Assembly: GCA_946538445.1 (NCBI GenBank)
Contig: CAMNGO010000059.1
Span: 1-10,146, forward strand
Direction of reading: 5' to 3'
From: an uncultured Lachnospiraceae bacterium
GTDB taxonomy: Bacteria > Bacillota > Clostridia > Lachnospirales > Lachnospiraceae
Length of the DNA: 10,146 nt
The notes below the pieces were generated by a model, which did not search any database, had not been told where the DNA came from, and was given only the letters and a program-made list of their open reading frames with translations. This document shows positions 1 through 6,099 of this stretch, in pieces. The position numbers and the translations under genes are program-made. Every line of letters begins with the position of its first letter. The first letter of the stretch is position 1.

Positions 1-1
1 C

Positions 2-274
2 GTCATTGCTAATAAAAAGGGATACGGTAATGCCATGGCCGATTCGGCCATGATGATTCAGAACATGATGCTTCAGGCCACGGAACTGGGCATCGGTTCC
101 TGCTATATCAACCAGCTCCATTGGCTTGATGAGAACCCGGTGATCCGAGAGGAGCTCCTGTCCCTGGGCCTCAAAGAGGACGAGACAGTCACAGGCGGAG
201 TCGCTCTGGGCTATGCCAAGGCCTGGCCGGAAACAGAGCTTAAAAGGGATGGGAACCCCATTACCTTTTGTTAG
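2..274 (+). CDS. Nitroreductase family protein, C-terminal part (5' end outside window)
   Basis: The reading frame is open from base 2 to the TAG at 272-274, so the N-terminal part lies upstream of the window; the internal ATG at 35 is not the start. The visible 90 residues carry the nitroreductase signature of an alanine/aspartate helix with a run of Met and Gln (ADSAMMIQNMMLQATELGIG), followed by SCYINQ and, near the end, the VTGGVALGY strand. In this family these regions help form the FMN site and the dimer interface, and the enzymes reduce nitro groups, quinones or flavins with NAD(P)H in the cytoplasm. The actual substrate cannot be read from the sequence. The next gene starts 12 bases downstream, so the two are probably co-transcribed; both are flavin-binding families. 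Confidence is high for the family and low for the substrate. Confidence 0.88.
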   Translation, partial: VIANKKGYGNAMADSAMMIQNMMLQATELGIGSCYINQLHWLDENPVIREELLSLGLKEDETVTGGVALGYAKAWPETELKRDGNPITFC

Positions 275-286
275 AGGAGACGTCTA

Positions 287-763
287 ATGTTCAGAGAAAT
301 GATGAGAAAAAAACAGCAGTTGTCGGAAGAAGAATGTATAGAGATCCTGAAGACAGAGCTGCGGGGTGTACTTTCGGTTTTGGGGGATGATGATTATCCT
401 TACGGTATGCCCATCAACCACTATTATTGCGAAGAGGACGGAAAATTATATTTCCATGGAGGAAAAAAAGGTCATAAGATTGACGCTATGAAACGTCATG
501 AGAAGGCATCTTTCTGCGTCTATGATGAGGGGTTCAGGAAAGAGGGAGAATGGGCACTGAATATAAAATCAGTGATTGTTTTCGGGAGGATTGAATTCGT
601 CGAAGACCGGGAAACGGTCTACCGAATCTCCGAAGAGCTAAGCCATAAGTTTACTGACGATGATGAGTACATTCAGTATGAAATCCAACACTCCGGTCCG
701 GGAACACTTATGTTCGCATTAGTCCCGGAACACATGACCGGAAAGATTGTGAATGAAGCCTGA
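287..763 (+). CDS. Pyridoxamine 5'-phosphate oxidase-like split-barrel FMN protein (Nim-like)
   Basis: A 158-residue protein starting at ATG 287, preceded by GAGGAG at 274-279 with a 7-base spacer; the Shine-Dalgarno overlaps the stop of the nitroreductase gene. The layout matches the Pyridox_ox_2/NimA family: an N-terminal helix, a first strand RGVLSVLG (about 26-33), then YPYGMPINHYY (38-47), the FMN-phosphate region LYFHGGKKGHK (54-64, His58 and His63), SFCVYDE (75-81) and the central strand SVIVFGRIEFV (95-105). Members bind FMN as dimers, and some (NimA-E) confer nitroimidazole resistance by full reduction of the nitro group. Many relatives have no known substrate, and resistance cannot be claimed here. 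The neighbour on the left is a nitroreductase, and a second family member lies at 1119-1619. Family call firm, function open. Confidence 0.88.
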   Translation: MFREMMRKKQQLSEEECIEILKTELRGVLSVLGDDDYPYGMPINHYYCEEDGKLYFHGGKKGHKIDAMKRHEKASFCVYDEGFRKEGEWALNIKSVIVFGRIEFVEDRETVYRISEELSHKFTDDDEYIQYEIQHSGPGTLMFALVPEHMTGKIVNEA

Positions 764-787
764 AGGCGACTATATGGGGTGATATGA

Positions 788-997
788 ATGGGGAAACAGA
801 CTCGTAATCTAAGCAAATTCATATCTCTGATCCTACGCCATAAACCGGAGATCATCGGTCTTACTTTAGATGAACATGGCTGGGCAGATGTGCAGGAGTT
901 AATGAAAGGGATTAATCAATCGAAAGGACAATCAATCGATCTGGAGCTTCTGGAAGAAATCGTCCGAACCGATGAGAAACAGAGATATTCCTGTTAA
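788..997 (+). pseudogene. kptA: Truncated KptA/Tpt1 RNA 2'-phosphotransferase, N-terminal domain only
   Basis: A 69-residue frame matching the start of KptA/Tpt1: LSKFISLILRHKPE (8-21), IGLTLDEHGWADVQEL (23-38) and EEIVRTDEKQRYS (56-68). Full enzymes are about 180 residues; they remove a 2'-phosphate from RNA using NAD+ and release ADP-ribose 1'',2''-cyclic phosphate. The N-terminal lobe carries an Arg-His pair (here Arg17-His18) and an Arg in the KQR motif (Arg66), all kept. The C-terminal ADP-ribosyltransferase lobe with the NAD+ site and last catalytic Arg is absent: TAA comes at 995-997, just after KQRYSC. I read the other two frames to about 1060 and found nothing like the expected DGTKIRANQGHS continuation, so this looks like a deletion rather than a simple frameshift. 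Start chosen at ATG 788, with GGGGT at 776-780. Most likely a decayed gene; a stand-alone RNA-binding lobe is a less likely alternative. Confidence 0.8.
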
Positions 998-1030
998 CCA
1001 TGGCAGTAACCCAAAAGAGAAGCGTCATAT

Positions 1031-1057
1031 TTCGCACAGTTGGATATATGGTATACT
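1031..1057 (+). promoter_or_regulatory. Extended -10 promoter for the Nim-like gene and downstream secreted-protein genes
   Basis: TGGTATACT at 1049-1057 gives a TGN-extended -10 hexamer (TATACT, 1052-1057). The best upstream match, TTCGCA at 1031-1036, is a poor -35 with only a 15-base spacer, so the extended -10 would have to carry recognition. It lies just past the truncated kptA and about 60 bases before the Nim-like start codon. An almost identical ATGGTATACT block occurs before the DUF434 gene. Confidence 0.5.
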
Positions 1058-1118
1058 AATAACATAATTTGCAGATTTATTAACATATACTTTTTTTGAT
1101 AAAAGCGAGGTAACACAT

Positions 1119-1619
1119 ATGACAAGGAGAGAATTGGAAGTCACGGATCCGGCGAAAATCCTGGAGATCCTTGACAAAAGTAAAGTGACACATATTGGTT
1201 TGGTGGATGACGGCATGCCTTACATCGTTCCCATGAATTATGGTTACATCATGGAAGATGGCAAATTGACGCTGATCCTCCACTGTGCAGTGAAGGGATA
1301 CAAGCTGGAAGTCATTGCCAAGAACCCGGTATGCTGCTTCGAGATGGAATGTGATGTAGTTCCCTTTGAAGGCAGGGTACCGTGTCAGTACGGGACTGCA
1401 TATTCTTCCCTCATGGGCAGGGGGACCATCGAGATCGTTGAGGATGTGCAGGAGAAGATCCGACTTATGACGATCTTCATGAAAACCCAGGTCGGCAAGG
1501 ACTTTGAGTTCAATGAGAAGCTGGTGTCCATCGTTACAATGATGAAGGTGCATGTGGATGAATACACCGCAAAAGAGCGACCTCTTCCGGCAGTCTTGCG
1601 TGAAGACTGCAAGGAATGA
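1119..1619 (+). CDS. Nim-like pyridoxamine 5'-phosphate oxidase family protein
   Basis: A 166-residue cytoplasmic FMN-binding split-barrel protein. ATG 1119 is preceded by GCGAGG at 1105-1110 with an 8-base spacer. The opening MTRRELEVTDPAKILEIL resembles the R-R-x-x-x-E-V-x-D start of NimA relatives. The barrel motifs follow in order: VTHIGLVDDGMPYIVPMNYGY (23-43), LTLILHCAVKGYKLEVI (50-66, with His55 near the place of the NimA active-site histidine), NPVCCFEME (69-77), YGTAYSSLMGRGTIEIVED (about 92-110). Family members bind FMN, and some reduce 5-nitroimidazoles. This copy is only distantly similar to the one at 287-763. It has its own promoter at about 1052 and lies 22 bases before the LRR protein gene, suggesting co-transcription. 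The physiological substrate is unknown. Confidence 0.9.
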   Translation: MTRRELEVTDPAKILEILDKSKVTHIGLVDDGMPYIVPMNYGYIMEDGKLTLILHCAVKGYKLEVIAKNPVCCFEMECDVVPFEGRVPCQYGTAYSSLMGRGTIEIVEDVQEKIRLMTIFMKTQVGKDFEFNEKLVSIVTMMKVHVDEYTAKERPLPAVLREDCKE

Positions 1620-1641
1620 TATCGGAGAAAGGAGATTGCTT

Positions 1642-2898
1642 ATGGGAGTGAAAACTATGGGGGACAGATTTACTCATCTGAGTTTACGCCTGATGTTGTG
1701 CCTGGCGATGGTATGTGGATTCCTGCTATGTGGGAACATGGCCGTAGAGGCGCAGGCGGAATGCACGGTCGAATTCAATGGAGGAATCGAAGAGAGACCG
1801 GTTAAATACTATTTTATATATAATAGTTATCCAAAAGAATTCTCTATCGGTGATACACTGAAGATTACTGAGGATGGGAAGGAATATAATCTTTCTTATT
1901 ACCTTAATGATTTCTATGACAAAGACTGGAAGAATCTGGCTGAATGCGGCTACGGCATCTTTCACGAATGGGAAGAAGACTATGATTTCTACAGCGCAGA
2001 TGAGAATATAGGAGGTAAGTATTATTACCGATATTATCTCTACCGGGCAAATGAAAAGGGGGAACCCCTGGATGCGGAAGGGAATGTAGCTGAGAATGCT
2101 GAAGAAGTGGATATCTGTGCTGTATCAAAACCAATTGCCCTGATTTCGCTGGCAGATCATATCGAAACCACCATCAACGGGATCGTCTACTTTGTCTATG
2201 ACGGTTCAGATTACGCGGAAATCATCATGAAAAACCAGGCTTTGAAGGGAGAACTGGTTCTGCCCAAATATGTGACTATCAATGGAAAATCCTATCCTTT
2301 GCGGAAAATCAGTTCCCTGGATACATGCCCTGAGATGACCCGGGTTACTATTCCGGACACCGTGGAGACGATAGAAGATTATACATTTGCAGGCAATGGG
2401 CTAAAAGAAATAACCATACCTGATTCCGTACAAAAAATCGGCTCCTATGCATTTGGTTATACCTACAAGCGGGATCCCAATACAGGTGAAGCCATCTTTG
2501 AGAAAGTCCCGGGTTTCGTCGTCTATGGAACCTATGGAAGTGAAGCCTATAAATATGCTTATAATAACGGTCTCTTATTTGTGGACAGGAAGAAAGATGC
2601 CTCTGAAGCGAAAGTCAAGATCACTGCCAAGGCCTTGAAGAAGAAAAGAGTCAAACTGAAATGGGTGAAAAAAACCGGTGTCAGTGGATTCGTAGTCTAT
2701 AAGGCAACCAGGAAAAACGGAAAATATAAAAAAGCAGCAACCATTAAAAAAGGGTCTGCCACATCCTGGACCGGAAAATATGCCAAACTGAAAAAAGGCA
2801 AGAAACTGTATTTCAGGGTTCGCCCTTACACATTGATCGACGGGCATAAAGTATTTGGAAAGTGGTCCAATATCCGACCGGTCAGAATCAGAAAGTAA
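1642..2898 (+). CDS. Exported BspA-like leucine-rich-repeat protein with C-terminal fibronectin type III domain
   Basis: A 418-residue exported protein. The frame is open from further upstream, but AAAGGAGA at 1628-1635 places the start at ATG 1642, and this start gives a clean signal peptide: hydrophobic core about 15-31 and likely cleavage after Ala39 (AQA|E). Residues 40-200 form an aromatic-rich, acidic region (many Tyr, Asp, Glu) that I cannot assign. Residues about 203-315 are LRR_5/BspA type, with two tandem units containing VTIPDTVETIEDYTFAG and ITIPDSVQKIGSYAFG and the usual cap VVYGTYGSEAYKYAYNNGL. Residues about 322-418 resemble a lysine-rich fibronectin III domain (LKWVKKTGVSGFVVYKATRKNGKY, split by the usual motif order). 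There is no LPXTG or other wall anchor; the basic tail could hold it to anionic wall polymers (inference). The protease gene starts 18 bases downstream. A role in adhesion or substrate binding is plausible but unproven. Confidence 0.85.
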   Translation: MGVKTMGDRFTHLSLRLMLCLAMVCGFLLCGNMAVEAQAECTVEFNGGIEERPVKYYFIYNSYPKEFSIGDTLKITEDGKEYNLSYYLNDFYDKDWKNLAECGYGIFHEWEEDYDFYSADENIGGKYYYRYYLYRANEKGEPLDAEGNVAENAEEVDICAVSKPIALISLADHIETTINGIVYFVYDGSDYAEIIMKNQALKGELVLPKYVTINGKSYPLRKISSLDTCPEMTRVTIPDTVETIEDYTFAGNGLKEITIPDSVQKIGSYAFGYTYKRDPNTGEAIFEKVPGFVVYGTYGSEAYKYAYNNGLLFVDRKKDASEAKVKITAKALKKKRVKLKWVKKTGVSGFVVYKATRKNGKYKKAATIKKGSATSWTGKYAKLKKGKKLYFRVRPYTLIDGHKVFGKWSNIRPVRIRK

Positions 2899-2916
2899 AG
2901 GAGGCGGGAATACGAT

Positions 2917-4695
2917 ATGAAGAAATTATTTGTAATTATATTGGCTGTGTCTTTAGCCATGGCACATATTCCTGTTTACGCTTCGGACCAGCTGGTAATT
3001 CCCATGGAACCCATGGGGAAGATGGATGATCAATCTGCTACTTACCGGTATGATAACCCTGAGCTCACCATTCCAAGAGCTACAGGAATGGCTTCCTTAC
3101 CGAGAAAATATGATTTAAGAGACCAGGGCAGAGTGACGGGCATAAAGAATCAGATACCCTATAATGATTGCTGGGCATTTGCCACCATGTCTTCCCTGGA
3201 GTCCAACCTGATCACGAAAGGTATCGCAGGAAAGGACATAGACCTGTCCGAAGCGCACCTGGCATGGTATACCCTTCATGGGAAAAGTACTGATATCATC
3301 AGTAAATATGGCGGAAGAGATACTTGTGAGTCATCTTCGGAGATGACCAATTATTATAATGCAGCTGCCACCCTGGCCAGGGGCTATGGAGCAGTGTTGG
3401 AGAGTGACATGCCTTACTCTGTTTACACTCCCCGCGATTACACTCATGATCCGGCATATCACAATGAGAAGAAGATGGTCCAGTGCAGATATGAACTAAA
3501 GGATGCCTTCTTTATCAGTGCGAATACCACTTTGGAGAAATACGATGAGAAAGCTTACCAGGCTGTGAAGGAACTGATCATGAATCATGGAGCAGTCGCC
3601 TCCAAGATCGCTTTCCCGGATTCCAAAGATCCGATAAATAACTGGATTACTGTTTTCGGGTCCAATAAACCCAATGAACTGGAAACCTATTATAGCAAGG
3701 AGGAGTTTGCGGATCATGCCGTGAGTGTCATCGGCTGGGACGACGACTTCAATGATTTTAAATCTGAGGAAAAACCGGCAGGACCGGGAGCATGGATCAT
3801 CAAGGATTCCTATGGCAGTAAGATTCATGGGGACGGATATTTCTATGCATCCTACTACAGCCCGTGCATGAGCCAGTTTATCAGTTACATCGGACAGAAG
3901 AAGAGCGGAAGGGAAAAGTATCAGTATGACGGTGTGGGCCTGGGGGACTTTGATGTGTCTCAGACTTCCGCCATCTCCGGTTCCAACTGCTTCACTGCCA
4001 GGAGCGACCTGCTGATCGATCAGGTCATGACCTTTACTCCTCAGGCCAACTGCAGTGTCAACATAAAAATCTATGCTGCCAACGACGGAAGCAGCCCTGT
4101 TTCAGGAATCAAGTTTTACGAGAAGACATTCCAGGTCAAGTATTCGGGGTATAACCTGATTAATCTGGGGAAGAAACTGGGCATTCCCAAAGGCTTGGAT
4201 TTTTCCGTGATAATTACCACACAAACACCTGATAAGAAGTATTTTGTTCCCTTTGAACTACAGGACAAGGATGATCCGGTCAACAATCCTAATGTCGTAC
4301 TGAAAGGCCAGTCCTATGTCAACATCAATGGAACATGGTCTGAAATAACCCGTGATACCATGGTTCAGGACAAAATATATGATCATACCTTTACCTTCCG
4401 TATGTATAACGCATTGGTGAAAGCCCTTGGTTTCAAGGGCGGCAAAAAAGCCCAGAAGATCAAGGTCAAGACCAAAGTAAAGATGAAAAAGGGCAAAAAG
4501 CTGAAACTGAAAGCCAAGAGAACCAAAGGAAACGGTAAGCTGATCTATAAGATATCAAACCCAAAGAAAGCCACCGTAACCTCCAAAGGCGTTGTGAAGG
4601 CTAAGAAGAAAGGAATCGTGAAGATTACCGTCTACACACTTCCTACAAGCAAGTACAAATCGGCGAAAAAGACGGTTAAGGTGATAATTAAATAA
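2917..4695 (+). CDS. Exported C1-family (papain-like) cysteine protease with lectin-like and Ig-like domains
   Basis: A 592-residue precursor; start ATG 2917 follows AAAGGAGG at 2897-2904. A signal peptide covers about 1-22 (cleavage near VYA|SD). A propeptide-like stretch is followed by the papain fold: YDLRDQG (65-71), oxyanion Gln79 and Cys85 in NQIPYNDCWAFAT, and His267 in DHAVSVIGWDDDF. The third catalytic position reads WIIKDSYGS, with Asp297 where the family has Asn (KNSWG). Residues about 334-450 match the lectin-like domain that follows the peptidase in related clostridial proteases (YDGVGLGD, FTARSDLLIDQVMTF, VNIKIYA, GYNLINLG). Residues about 502-592 are a Big2-like Ig domain, roughly one third lysine (SNPKKATVTSKGVVKAKKKG). 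It probably cleaves proteins outside the cell. It is likely co-transcribed with the LRR protein 18 bases upstream and ends at a strong hairpin. Whether Asp297 permits full activity is unknown. Confidence 0.9.
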   Translation: MKKLFVIILAVSLAMAHIPVYASDQLVIPMEPMGKMDDQSATYRYDNPELTIPRATGMASLPRKYDLRDQGRVTGIKNQIPYNDCWAFATMSSLESNLITKGIAGKDIDLSEAHLAWYTLHGKSTDIISKYGGRDTCESSSEMTNYYNAAATLARGYGAVLESDMPYSVYTPRDYTHDPAYHNEKKMVQCRYELKDAFFISANTTLEKYDEKAYQAVKELIMNHGAVASKIAFPDSKDPINNWITVFGSNKPNELETYYSKEEFADHAVSVIGWDDDFNDFKSEEKPAGPGAWIIKDSYGSKIHGDGYFYASYYSPCMSQFISYIGQKKSGREKYQYDGVGLGDFDVSQTSAISGSNCFTARSDLLIDQVMTFTPQANCSVNIKIYAANDGSSPVSGIKFYEKTFQVKYSGYNLINLGKKLGIPKGLDFSVIITTQTPDKKYFVPFELQDKDDPVNNPNVVLKGQSYVNINGTWSEITRDTMVQDKIYDHTFTFRMYNALVKALGFKGGKKAQKIKVKTKVKMKKGKKLKLKAKRTKGNGKLIYKISNPKKATVTSKGVVKAKKKGIVKITVYTLPTSKYKSAKKTVKVIIK

Positions 4696-4706
4696 GACTT
4701 AGATTA

Positions 4707-4741
4707 AAAAAGACTGCCGTGCGATGCGCGACAGTCTTTTT
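4707..4741. terminator. Bidirectional hairpin terminator between the protease and rpiB-like genes
   Basis: AAAAAGACTG (4707-4716) pairs perfectly with CAGTCTTTTT (4732-4741). Inside, after one C-A mismatch, CGTGC (4718-4722) pairs with GCGCG (4726-4730) including one wobble, leaving a 3-base GAT loop. The stem has T runs on both strands, so it can terminate the protease transcript (stop at 4695) and the converging rpiB-like transcript (stop at 4753). Confidence 0.88.
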
Positions 4742-4752
4742 GCTGGTTTTTG

Positions 4753-5214
4753 CTATTTTACCGGACAACAATATTCATCATTGATCTTCTGTACCTTTTT
4801 GATGCGGCGTACATATTTTTCAGCGGTGAGGGCATCCGTGGACATATAAGTCTTTACGATCTGCATGGCAATCATACCGCCGATGATTTTTGCGCCGAGG
4901 CAGAGGACATTGGCATCATTATGCTGTCTGGCCAGTTCGGCACAGAAGGGATCCTGGCATACGCAGGCATAGATGCCGTTCACTTTATTGGCGATCATAG
5001 CGCTGCCGTATCCGACGCCGTCCACGAAGATACCTCTGTCACATTCCCCTTTTGCGACTGCCAGAGCTGCTGGAAGAACGAAATCGGACAGGTCGCAGGA
5101 TTCTTCATCATAGGTTCCGAAGTCAACTACTTCGTGGCCGTTTTCTTCCAGATAAGCTTTTATTTCCATTTTCATAGATGTACCGGCATGGTCATTTGCC
5201 ATTGCTATTTTCAT
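4753..5214 (-). CDS. rpiB: RpiB/LacA/LacB family sugar-phosphate isomerase
   Basis: A 153-residue protein of the usual RpiB length. ATG at 5214-5212 is preceded on the minus strand by AGGAGGT (5223-5229). Family landmarks: MKIAMANDHAG (1-11), HEVVDFGTYDEES (27-39), ANKVNGIYACVCQD (75-88) and QHNDANVLCLGAKIIG (97-112). RpiB enzymes interconvert ribulose 5-phosphate and ribose 5-phosphate; relatives isomerise allose 6-phosphate, galactose 6-phosphate or other sugar phosphates. The ring-opening histidine (His98) is present. The segment that is CGTGIG in classical RpiB reads DGVGYG, so Asp65 replaces the catalytic-base cysteine; mycobacterial RpiB also lacks that cysteine and uses an acidic residue, so the protein may still be an isomerase. 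It is monocistronic, convergent with the protease gene and divergent from the DUF434 operon. Family certain; sugar specificity unknown. Confidence 0.88.
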   Translation of the reverse strand: MKIAMANDHAGTSMKMEIKAYLEENGHEVVDFGTYDEESCDLSDFVLPAALAVAKGECDRGIFVDGVGYGSAMIANKVNGIYACVCQDPFCAELARQHNDANVLCLGAKIIGGMIAMQIVKTYMSTDALTAEKYVRRIKKVQKINDEYCCPVK

Positions 5215-5260
5215 CGTTACGCACCTCCTGTTTCAGATAGATAACTATAGTAATAATATT

Positions 5261-5289
5261 ATTATATTTGGCTTTGAGATAAAAGACAA
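5261..5289 (-). promoter_or_regulatory. Sigma-A-type promoter of the rpiB-like gene
   Basis: On the minus strand TTGTCT (5289-5284) and a perfect TATAAT (5266-5261) are separated by 17 bases. A perfect 14-base palindrome, TAATAATATTATTA (5251-5264), covers part of the -10 and the predicted start site; it may be an operator or simply AT-rich sequence. Confidence 0.7.
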
Positions 5290-5335
5290 GTACTTCAACT
5301 GCGGATTGGAATATCTTTTTGTTCTACTCATTCTA

Positions 5336-5344
5336 TGGTATACT
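5336..5344 (+). promoter_or_regulatory. Extended -10 promoter of the DUF434-HD operon
   Basis: TGGTATACT at 5336-5344 is a TGN-extended -10 (TATACT, 5339-5344); there is no convincing -35 at normal spacing. It lies about 37 bases before the GTG start at 5382 and about 70 bases from the -10 of the divergent rpiB-like gene. The context ATGGTATACT is shared with the promoter near 1050. Confidence 0.5.
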
Positions 5345-5381
5345 TTTTCCAGTGAAAACCATCAGATTGGAGTGCTTAACA

Positions 5382-6080
5382 GTGAATGCAAAGCGTGGCT
5401 ATGTGCCGGAGGATGAACGGAATTTTTCTATGGAAGCCCTGGAGACTATGAGGACTGCTTCCAGACATATCTTTTATCTGATCAATGAGGGCTATGACCT
5501 GAAGCAGGCTTCCGTGTTTGTGGGGAATCATTTTATGCTCTCGGAGCGGCAGCGACTGGCAATTATGAGGAGCCTGGCGACGGATTTTCAGCTGAGATTG
5601 CGCAGAGAAAAAGAGCTTTCTCTTTCCCAGATTGCCGGGCAGGAAGTATGGATTGACGGGTTTAACACCATTATTACCCTGGAGGTACTTTTCAGTGACT
5701 CCATCCTTCTATCCTGTATGGACGGCACAATTCGTGACCTGGCGGCCCTTCGGGGTACCTATCGCTTAATCCCGGAGACATCTCAGGCGATTCATTTGTT
5801 ATGTGACATTCTTCAGGAAGCCAAAGTGAGGAAGGTGAATATCCTCCTGGATCAGCCGGTGTCCAACTCCGGAAGGCTGAAAGCAAGGATCGCAGATATC
5901 GCAGAGCCATATTTGTTTGATCTGGATATCCAGGTCAAAAAAGATGTGGATCGGGAACTGTATGGCAAAGAAAATGTGATTACATCGGATTCTGTCATCC
6001 TGGACCATTGTGTCAGCTGGATCAATCTGATGGGGGAATCTATGAGGCGACAGGGGATTCACGGAATCCGGGTATGGTGA
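5382..6080 (+). CDS. DUF434-family protein with possible PIN/NYN-like C-terminal domain
   Basis: A 232-residue protein of an uncharacterised family also common in archaea. I chose GTG 5382 because GGAG (5369-5372) lies 9 bases upstream and because the longer TTG start at 5319 would lie upstream of the -10 promoter element at 5339-5344. The family opening KRGYVPEDERNFSMEALETM (4-23) follows immediately. Residues about 1-80 form a helical DUF434 domain (YLINEGYDLKQASVFVGNHFMLSERQR). The second half has strand-acid motifs: VWIDGFNTIITLE (89-101), CMDGTIRDLAALRGTYRL (112-129), VNILLDQPVSNSGRLK (152-167) and VITSDSVILD (199-208). The order DGxN, LLD, SDSxxLD recalls PIN/NYN nuclease acidic clusters; that resemblance is my inference. 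No signal peptide or membrane segment, so cytoplasmic. The HD-domain gene begins 19 bases later, so the two are co-transcribed. Confidence 0.82.
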   Translation: MNAKRGYVPEDERNFSMEALETMRTASRHIFYLINEGYDLKQASVFVGNHFMLSERQRLAIMRSLATDFQLRLRREKELSLSQIAGQEVWIDGFNTIITLEVLFSDSILLSCMDGTIRDLAALRGTYRLIPETSQAIHLLCDILQEAKVRKVNILLDQPVSNSGRLKARIADIAEPYLFDLDIQVKKDVDRELYGKENVITSDSVILDHCVSWINLMGESMRRQGIHGIRVW

Positions 6081-6099
6081 GAGATAAGAGGGGATAGAT

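Noticed and set aside
998..1060. Frameshift continuation of kptA
   Set aside because: All three forward frames were read; none gives the conserved KIRANQGHS-type sequence, so a simple frameshift does not explain the break.
1080..1553. Long minus-strand open frame (157 codons) opposite the Nim-like gene
   Set aside because: It lacks a Shine-Dalgarno and family motifs, while the plus-strand frame over the same bases encodes a clear FMN split-barrel protein.
1552..1641. Upstream extension of the LRR protein beginning inside the Nim-like gene
   Set aside because: It would bury the signal peptide 30 residues deep; AAAGGAGA before ATG 1642 gives a normal export signal.
1696..1740. Possible lipobox (FLLCG) in the LRR protein signal peptide
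   Set aside because: The residue before the cysteine is Leu rather than Gly/Ala/Ser, and AQA|E further on is a proper signal peptidase I site.
4750..5244. Plus-strand open frame (164 codons) opposite the rpiB-like gene
   Set aside because: The minus strand carries unmistakable RpiB motifs, promoter and AGGAGG; the plus-strand product resembles nothing and overlaps the terminator.
5319..5381. Longer DUF434 protein starting at TTG 5319
   Set aside because: That codon lies before the -10 element at 5339-5344, and the family homology begins just after GTG 5382, which has a GGAG at good spacing.
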